Shown piece by piece: positions 6,377 to 10,894 of a stretch of DNA of 10,894 nucleotides. How positions within the stretch are numbered: position 1 is the first letter of the stretch; each line of letters starts with the position of its first letter. A program made the translations under genes and the position numbers. The stretch is from Chloroflexi bacterium RBG_13_51_18 (GTDB taxonomy: Bacteria > Chloroflexota > Dehalococcoidia > Dehalococcoidales > RBG-16-60-22): assembly GCA_001796495.1 (NCBI GenBank), contig MGMR01000059.1, forward strand, positions 1,108 to 12,001, given 5' to 3'. A model generated the notes under the pieces. That model was not told where the DNA came from, ran no database searches, and saw nothing but the letters and a program-made list of their open reading frames with translations.

Positions 6377-6820
6377 ATGAAAAAGGTTTTAAATATTACT
6401 CTTTGTTTTATACTATTTGCCCTAGTTTTCACTTCCTGTTCAACAGTCACCGGCGGTTCATCAGAAAACAATGATGAAGAGTTATACGCTGCAGCTATCG
6501 AGCGATACTTCAATTCCGTTCTCCAGGCTGACCTCGATACCTTTCTTGATTCACTCGATCCTTTAGGACGCTTATATCCGGCCCCGGAGGCTATCGAGCA
6601 ACTCCGTGAAAGCGCTAGTGAAAGCGCCCTTCCCGGAGAGGCTTACGTTGAGGAGATTACCACCGTCGAAGAGAGTACCAGCAGAGCGATAGTAGATGTT
6701 GCGTTGTTTATGCGGATTGATTTTGATAAAAACGGTGAATTTTACGAAGAAACAGCCAATCTCACCTTTGAGTTAACTTTTAAAGACGGTGTATGGCGCA
6801 TCTTCGACTTTAGAAAATAG
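6377..6820 (+). CDS. Small lipoprotein with NTF2-like (DUF4878-type) domain
   Basis: A 147-residue protein with a lipoprotein signal: basic MKK, a hydrophobic helix (4-18) and the lipobox FTSC with C21 as the lipidated residue. Phe at -3 is unusual but tolerated. After a short polar linker (SSENND) comes a domain of about 110 residues that looks like the NTF2/SnoaL fold: a long helix with AAAIERYFNSVLQADLDTFLDSLDP (39-63 in parts), a second helix (72-84), then three or four strands (AYVEEITTVEE, RAIVDVALFMRIDF, TANLTFELTFKDG) and a final WRIFDFRK. Such domains often act in binding, not catalysis, and no catalytic dyad is evident. The ATG at 6377 has AAAGGGG upstream. It stands alone, facing away from the phage operon. 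It is probably host-encoded, though a phage-carried surface-exclusion lipoprotein is an alternative. Confidence 0.7.
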   Translation: MKKVLNITLCFILFALVFTSCSTVTGGSSENNDEELYAAAIERYFNSVLQADLDTFLDSLDPLGRLYPAPEAIEQLRESASESALPGEAYVEEITTVEESTSRAIVDVALFMRIDFDKNGEFYEETANLTFELTFKDGVWRIFDFRK

Positions 6821-6923
6821 TAACCGGCCAACAGGTTCTCATATATACCCTACCGTATCGAGGCATCTGTAAACGATTTTCATTTCAAGAGGTGTGGTTT
6901 TTTGTCATTTTTTACATAATTTC

Positions 6924-6952
6924 TTGACATCCTGATATCCCGATGTTATAAT
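6924..6952 (+). promoter_or_regulatory. Perfect-consensus sigma-70 promoter with dyad in the spacer
   Basis: TTGACA (6924-6929), a 17-base spacer and TATAAT (6947-6952) match the consensus exactly. Within it lies an interrupted dyad: ACATC (6927-6931) and GATGT (6942-6946) flank the palindrome GATATC (6934-6939), all sharing one centre at 6936.5, so 16 of 20 positions are symmetric. A promoter this strong normally needs a repressor, and this dyad is well placed for one. The gap 6821-6923 before it shows no convincing terminator for the lipoprotein gene. Confidence 0.8.
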
Positions 6953-6964
6953 TGCGTTGATAAA

Positions 6965-6983
6965 GCAATATTTAGAATATTGC
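6965..6983 (+). promoter_or_regulatory. Candidate operator: 19-bp palindrome just after the start point
   Basis: GCAATATT, a 3-base centre TAG, and AATATTGC form a perfect dyad with 8-bp arms. It lies a few bases downstream of the expected start point (about 6959) and ends two bases before the GGGGG ribosome site (6985-6989) of the HTH gene. As DNA it could be an operator for self-control by that HTH protein. As RNA the stem is AT-rich and weak. Confidence 0.5.
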
Positions 6984-6993
6984 CGGGGGTATT

Positions 6994-7200
6994 ATGCCGA
7001 TTTTGGACAATTATTTTAGCGTCCTGGAGGCCAGCCGCCAACTCAAAGTACACCCGGAGACTGTTAAACGGCTTTGCCGCCAGGGTGACCTCCCGGCTAA
7101 TAAAATCCATAATACCTGGCTAATTAATAAAGATGTTTTGGATAACTTCGCCGGTACCTATAATCCCAGTCGCGGCGCCAGGAAAAGACTGATTAAGTGA
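6994..7200 (+). CDS. Excisionase-type (HTH_17) DNA-binding protein, 68 aa
   Basis: A 68-residue protein made up almost wholly of a winged helix-turn-helix of the excisionase/MerR-like HTH_17 type. The marks are FSVLEASRQLKVHPETVKRLCRQGDLPANKI in order from residue 8 (helix, recognition helix with HPETVKRLC, then the G-D-L-P-A wing start) and TWLINKDVLDNF (41-52). A basic tail follows (RGARKRLIK). The family includes phage excisionases and small transcription regulators, and no dimer or ligand domain is present. The ATG at 6994 has GGGGG four bases upstream. It is the first gene after a perfect-consensus promoter and is followed 63 bases later by the surface-protein genes, so a role in controlling them is the simplest reading. 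An excisionase role is less likely because no integrase is in view. Confidence 0.8.
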   Translation: MPILDNYFSVLEASRQLKVHPETVKRLCRQGDLPANKIHNTWLINKDVLDNFAGTYNPSRGARKRLIK

Positions 7201-7263
7201 AAGGAGTCGGACAGGAGAAACCCGTCAGACCAGATAAAAGAGCTCCTTGTGGAGGAGGCCGGC
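7201..7263 (+). other. Intergenic leader of the surface-protein gene
   Basis: Between the HTH stop and the surface-protein ATG lie 63 bases. They hold AAGGAG (7201-7206) complementary to CTCCTT (7243-7248), a 6-bp stem with a long loop, and then the ribosome site. This could be a weak RNA structure. It matches no riboswitch that I recognise, and chance is a fair alternative. No terminator is evident, so read-through from the HTH gene is expected. Confidence 0.3.
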
Positions 7264-9114
7264 ATGAGAAAAGTTACTATCTCTATTAGAATCCGCCGTT
7301 ATCTTGTCTCGCTGGCATTGGTTGCATTGTTATTCTCCATTGTCTTCCCCTCTTCGCCGGTTCTCGCGGCGCCGGTAGTTACTCTTACCCCCTCCTCCGG
7401 GGCTGTCGGCACCACTATCACCATTACCGGTACGGTCTTCGATTCTTATCAGGGGGATAATATCCACGTATTCTTTGATACCACAGAAATTGAAAATAGT
7501 CCGCTTATTGTCCCTCCGGAGGGCACTTTCTCCGTTAGCTTTATCATCCCCGCCACTGCCGCCGCAGGAAAGCACTCGATAAGAATAAAAAGCGAGGTGG
7601 GTCTCACCATTTTATCTATGGAAGACGTCTTCACCGTCGTAGCCGCCACGCTGTCGCTTGATATCCTCGAAGGCAATGTCGGCACCACTGTAATTATCGC
7701 CGGTAGCGGCTTTTATGTAGATAAACCCTTAACCCTTTATTACATGAATCTATCGTTGAATCAAATCGGCTCTGAAATTGCTACGTCCGCCGGCAAGTTC
7801 TCTCACCAGTTTGTAATTCCCATAGGTCCTGCAGGCTATCATAATATTACCGCTGTTAACGAATACGGCAACCACGCGGAAATTCAATTCAAGGTGCTGC
7901 CGGATCTAAAGTTAAACCTGGATTCTGCCGGAGCCGGTGAACTGGTTAATGCCAGCGGCACCGGATATACAAGCCGCACCGTAGTTACCATTATCTTCGG
8001 CTCTGTCGGTGTGACTGTTGCGCAAACAGACGACTTCGGCAGTTTCGACATTGATTTTTACGTTCCGTCCCTCAAGCCTATGTCCTATGATGTCAGGGCG
8101 CAGGACAGTTTCGGCAACACTGATACAACCCAATTCACCATTAGCGCCGGGGCCAACTTGAGCGAATCTATCGGCGCTACCGGCAGTGAACTCACCATCA
8201 ACGGCAGCGGCTTTATTCCCGGCCATACTATTACCGTTTATTACGATGATATCCCTATCGCCCTCGCGCTGGCTGATAATAATGGCGATTTCACCGCTAC
8301 CTTCACCGTGCCTCCCGGAGGCGGTGACCACATTATCACCGTCAGCGATGGCTCTAATACCAAGAAATACAACTTTTCCCTGGAAAAAGAACCTCCCCCC
8401 GTGCCGGTTCTGCTATTGCCGAACGATGAAAGCATGACCAAGGCCGAAGCCTTCTTCGATTGGAACGATGTGGCTGACGCAAGCCTGCCGGTGTCTTACA
8501 ATCTTGAAGTTGCTTCCGACCTCAATTTTGCATCGGTGGTTGTATATAAAGTAGGCATCAATGCTTCACAATATGCCCTTACCGATAATGAAATACTATC
8601 GGCCAGCTTTAAAAATGCCCCCTATTTCTGGAGAATCAAAGCTGTTGACGGCGCCGGCAATGAAGGTGAATATTCCGAACCCTGGGTTTTCTATATCAGC
8701 GTGCCTTCAACACCCGACCTGTACCTGCCTATGACCGATGCGGAAGTTGAATTACCGATTCACTTCAGCTGGCAATCAGCCGCCAGCCTCTCCACGCCGA
8801 TAACCTATAACCTGCAAATAGCCGCCACACCTGATTTCATCGCTCCCCTCCTCAACAAGACCGGGCTCTCTGCGTCAGAATACCTGGTTTCTGACGCAGA
8901 TGAAACGCAACTTGAGAAAAACAACAGCTACTTTTGGAGGGTACAGGCCGTTGACAATGCCCGTAATGCCGGCGAATGGGCGGCCGTGGGCTCTTTCTAT
9001 TTTATTACTTCTTCCGGCTTCCCCGGGTGGGCAACCATTATCCTGATTATTATTGGATTCTTTATCGGCATCCTTCTGGCTTTTCGTATCGGCAGGAGGA
9101 CAGCCTATCATTAA
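7264..9114 (+). CDS. Membrane-anchored surface protein with IPT/TIG and fibronectin-like repeats
   Basis: I choose the ATG at 7264 because GGAGGAG lies just ahead of it; the upstream GTG at 7249 would put that site inside the coding region. The 616-residue protein has a signal peptide (1 to about 35, ending VLAA), then four IPT/TIG-like beta domains (about 37-126, 129-212, 213-296 and 297-374). The domains are recognised by G-x-x-G-x-x-[VIL]-x-[IV]-x-G-[ST]-G-[FY] openings, with FIIPATAAAGKH and FTVPPGGGDH closings. Two fibronectin-type-like domains follow (about 377-480 and 482-582), each with FDWNDV or FSWQSA, PxSYNLE/PITYNLQ, YFWR and AVD motifs. A transmembrane helix (587-605, ATIILIIIGFFIGILLAF) and a short basic tail, RIGRRTAYH, end it. 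It should be anchored in the cytoplasmic membrane and face out. Binding function is inferred from the folds. Confidence 0.85.
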   Translation: MRKVTISIRIRRYLVSLALVALLFSIVFPSSPVLAAPVVTLTPSSGAVGTTITITGTVFDSYQGDNIHVFFDTTEIENSPLIVPPEGTFSVSFIIPATAAAGKHSIRIKSEVGLTILSMEDVFTVVAATLSLDILEGNVGTTVIIAGSGFYVDKPLTLYYMNLSLNQIGSEIATSAGKFSHQFVIPIGPAGYHNITAVNEYGNHAEIQFKVLPDLKLNLDSAGAGELVNASGTGYTSRTVVTIIFGSVGVTVAQTDDFGSFDIDFYVPSLKPMSYDVRAQDSFGNTDTTQFTISAGANLSESIGATGSELTINGSGFIPGHTITVYYDDIPIALALADNNGDFTATFTVPPGGGDHIITVSDGSNTKKYNFSLEKEPPPVPVLLLPNDESMTKAEAFFDWNDVADASLPVSYNLEVASDLNFASVVVYKVGINASQYALTDNEILSASFKNAPYFWRIKAVDGAGNEGEYSEPWVFYISVPSTPDLYLPMTDAEVELPIHFSWQSAASLSTPITYNLQIAATPDFIAPLLNKTGLSASEYLVSDADETQLEKNNSYFWRVQAVDNARNAGEWAAVGSFYFITSSGFPGWATIILIIIGFFIGILLAFRIGRRTAYH

Positions 9115-9149
9115 CAGTATTTTCACGTTATATATGTCAGGAGGTCACC

Positions 9150-10894
9150 ATGAAACGCATGAATGTTCTTAGAATCATCGGCATCGCGCTTATACTTTCG
9201 CTTCTTTCCGCAGTCCTTCCGGTGCTGCCGGCTTTCGCCGCTGAATCAATAATAGTCACTCCCACTCAAGCCCAAGTCGGCGCCAGCGTGTCTTTTTCGG
9301 GTAGCGGCTATCCCGCTAGTGCGGATGAATGGGCTATTGATATCTATATTTCCGACCAAACAGCGACTGTAAATACTACTTATATAAATATCCAGGTAAC
9401 TCGATACAAAAAACTGGTTTTAGCAAGTCTCCTTTCGGCTACTGGCACCTTTTCCGGTTCCTTTACGGTACCTGCCACGCTCAACGAAGGTCTTCTTGGG
9501 ACTTCTTCGCCGCTTACTCTGGCGGCCGGTAGCACCTACTATATATACGCGTGCGGTAGATACCAGTACGGGGGTCAAAACCTACAAATTCATGCAATTA
9601 CCAACCTAACCATCTCCGCTAACGCCACCCTCGATCCCCTTTCACCCGCCTCCGGGCCTGCCGGCACCAGTGTTTTAGTCACCGGTTCCGGCTTCCCGGG
9701 CAGTACCGCTCTCGTTTTTAAATTCGATACCACCGTCATCACGCCGACATCCGGGCATACCTCTACTTTAAGCAACGGGCTCTTTCTAAGCTATATTACT
9801 ATCCCGTCTACCGCTACGGTCGGCAGCCACACAATCAACGTTACCGCCGGCTCCGCTACCGTTTCACGCACTTTTACTGTAACCGCCAGTGCGGCTATTA
9901 CTTTATCTGTCGCCTCAGGTGCTGCCGGGAGTACGGTTACCGTTACCGGCACCGGCTACCCGGCCAGTACCGCCCTTGTCTTTAAATTCGATACTACCAC
10001 CATAACACCCACGTCAGGTGACACTTCTACCAGTGTAAGCGGCACTTTTTATACCATCATCACCGTACCGTCTACAGCAACGGTAGGCACGCATGCGATT
10101 TCCGCTACCGCAAGCACGAGCACTGATTCTGAAAGTTTTGTGGTCACTTCAACGCCGACGACGACACCTCCTCCGACAACGACAACACCTCCACCGACAA
10201 CGACGACACCTCCTCCCACTACTACGATACCCCCGACCCCTACAGAAACCGTTCCTATTAGCTTTATCCCCAGCGGCGATACTATCGGCTCCACCATCAG
10301 TATCGGCGGCAGCGGCTTTACTCCTGACAGCACGATAACTATTACCTACGACGACATTGAAGTTGCCACTGCCGTGGCCGATTCCACCGGTTTCTTTGTC
10401 GCTCCACCCTTCCAGGTGCCACCCAGCCAGCATGGCGAACATACTATAACCGCCACCGACGGCATTCATATCGGCGCTAAGACCTATACGGTAGAATCTA
10501 CACCTCCAAGCGTGCCGCAGCCCTTATTGCCCGCGATGGGAGAAGCCGTGTCCCAGCCCGCCTCATTCGATTGGGATGACGTTACCGATGCCAGCGCTCC
10601 GGTTACCTATAATCTGCAAATCGCTACGTCAGATACCTTTGATGCGGACTCCATTATTATCGATAAGACCGGCCTGACCGCATCCGAATACATGCTGACC
10701 GAAGCAGACCAACTGAAGCTTTCCAGCGAGGTGACTTACTACTGGAGGGAGCAGGCCGTCGATGCCGCCCTTAATGCCAGTGCCTGGACGGGCGCCGGCG
10801 AATTTACAATCGTTAAACCTTTCGAGTTCACAGGCTGGCCGCTTTACCTGACCATCGGTCTGGGCGGACTCGTCTTGTTCCTGCTAGGTCTCTG
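9150..10894 (+). CDS. Second surface protein, paralogue of the previous one; C-terminus cut by the window edge
   Basis: A frame of 581 complete codons runs to the end of the window without a stop. The ATG at 9150 has AGGAGGT a few bases upstream and lies 35 bases after the previous gene. A signal peptide (1-30, ending PAFA) is followed by an IPT-like or related beta region (about 32-155), two near-duplicate IPT domains (about 162-245 and 250-333), a Pro/Thr linker (335-369), a further IPT domain (370-449), and one fibronectin-like domain (about 452-555; FDWDDV, PVTYNLQIA, YYWREQAVD). The start of a membrane helix (561-581, WPLYLTIGLGGLVLFLLGL) is reached at the edge. The IPT-fibronectin-helix order matches the neighbour, so the two are tandem paralogues. 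Only a short basic tail is probably missing. It is probably exported and anchored in the same way. Confidence 0.85.
   Translation, partial: MKRMNVLRIIGIALILSLLSAVLPVLPAFAAESIIVTPTQAQVGASVSFSGSGYPASADEWAIDIYISDQTATVNTTYINIQVTRYKKLVLASLLSATGTFSGSFTVPATLNEGLLGTSSPLTLAAGSTYYIYACGRYQYGGQNLQIHAITNLTISANATLDPLSPASGPAGTSVLVTGSGFPGSTALVFKFDTTVITPTSGHTSTLSNGLFLSYITIPSTATVGSHTINVTAGSATVSRTFTVTASAAITLSVASGAAGSTVTVTGTGYPASTALVFKFDTTTITPTSGDTSTSVSGTFYTIITVPSTATVGTHAISATASTSTDSESFVVTSTPTTTPPPTTTTPPPTTTTPPPTTTIPPTPTETVPISFIPSGDTIGSTISIGGSGFTPDSTITITYDDIEVATAVADSTGFFVAPPFQVPPSQHGEHTITATDGIHIGAKTYTVESTPPSVPQPLLPAMGEAVSQPASFDWDDVTDASAPVTYNLQIATSDTFDADSIIIDKTGLTASEYMLTEADQLKLSSEVTYYWREQAVDAALNASAWTGAGEFTIVKPFEFTGWPLYLTIGLGGLVLFLLGL
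9654..10148 (+). repeat. Tandem duplicate IPT domains
   Basis: Residues 169-245 and 257-333 align without gaps over 77 positions, with about 49 identities by hand count (roughly 64 percent) and an 88-residue (264-base) period. The core STALVFKFDTT and the PSTATVG turn are identical. Neighbouring IPT domains are far less alike, so this pair is a recent duplication. Confidence 0.85.
10167..10229 (+). repeat. Pro/Thr linker repeat (PPPTTTT, three 21-base units)
   Basis: Residues 340-360 are three seven-residue units, PPPTTTT, PPPTTTT and PPPTTTI, within a longer Pro/Thr stretch (335-369). The codons differ between units (cct/cca/ccg, aca/acg/act), so the repeat is not a fresh slip product. It is a stiff extended spacer between domains, as in many exported proteins, and a possible glycosylation region. 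Confidence 0.8.

Noticed and set aside
5811..6878. Direct repeat TGTAAACGATT at 5811-5821 and 6868-6878 as a possible attachment-site pair
   Set aside because: An 11-base match is expected several times by chance in a window this long, and one copy lies inside the phage operon.
7249..7263. GTG start for the first surface protein
   Set aside because: The GGAGGAG ribosome site would lie inside the coding sequence; ATG at 7264 gives a normal signal peptide.
7330..9126. Minus-strand frames opposite the first surface protein
   Set aside because: Shadows of an intact exported protein, with no ribosome sites or domains.
10167..10229. Short repeats as a possible CRISPR array
   Set aside because: The 21-base units are contiguous with no spacers and encode PPPTTTT in the main reading frame.
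10049..10469. Minus-strand frames rich in Val/Gly or Arg/Cys opposite the Pro/Thr linker
   Set aside because: They are the low-complexity reverse of the linker codons and overlap a clear exported protein.

Overview
The window joins two unrelated blocks that diverge from a short intergenic region at about 6145-6376. No rRNA, tRNA, integrase or transposase is visible. Base composition is mixed, Shine-Dalgarno sites are strong (AGGAGG type), and the surface proteins have a signal peptide, IPT/TIG repeats, fibronectin-like repeats and one C-terminal membrane helix. This suggests a bacterium with exposed membrane-anchored proteins. My best guess is Chloroflexota of the class Dehalococcoidia; that is inference from protein style, not from a marker gene.

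Left block (1-6201, minus strand): a tailed-phage head module in the usual order, read from 6144 downwards. It holds a Cys-rich helix-turn-helix protein, an SPP1-type portal, a coiled-coil scaffold, an HK97-fold major capsid protein, a 166-residue structural protein, a 254-residue protein with a jelly-roll-like head and a D-x-G-x-G-x-D repeat tail, a head-tail adaptor, and a large Asp-box (BNR) protein that runs off the left edge. Genes are tightly packed (one ATGA overlap). One good sigma-70 promoter lies just ahead of the first gene, and its spacer holds a site one base away from the GAAC-N4-GTTC LexA box of Gram-positive bacteria. No large terminase lies between the promoter and the portal gene, where it would normally be. 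The element is therefore a rearranged prophage, a remnant, or a capsid-forming element that gets its packaging motor from elsewhere.

Right block (6377-10894, plus strand): a small NTF2-like lipoprotein, then an apparent operon driven by a perfect-consensus promoter (TTGACA-N17-TATAAT). The operon encodes a 68-residue excisionase-type (HTH_17) DNA-binding protein followed by two tandem paralogous surface proteins. Two dyad-symmetric sequences surround the promoter, one in the spacer and one just after the start point. They are candidate operators through which the small HTH protein could control itself and the two surface proteins. The second surface protein carries a recent internal IPT duplication and a Pro/Thr linker, and is cut by the right edge in its C-terminal membrane helix.

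The most interesting points are the missing terminase, the LexA-like box in the phage promoter, the dyads around the HTH/surface-protein promoter, a possible switch between two hairpins that could hide the ribosome site of the 166-residue gene, and the D-x-G-x-G-x-D repeats.
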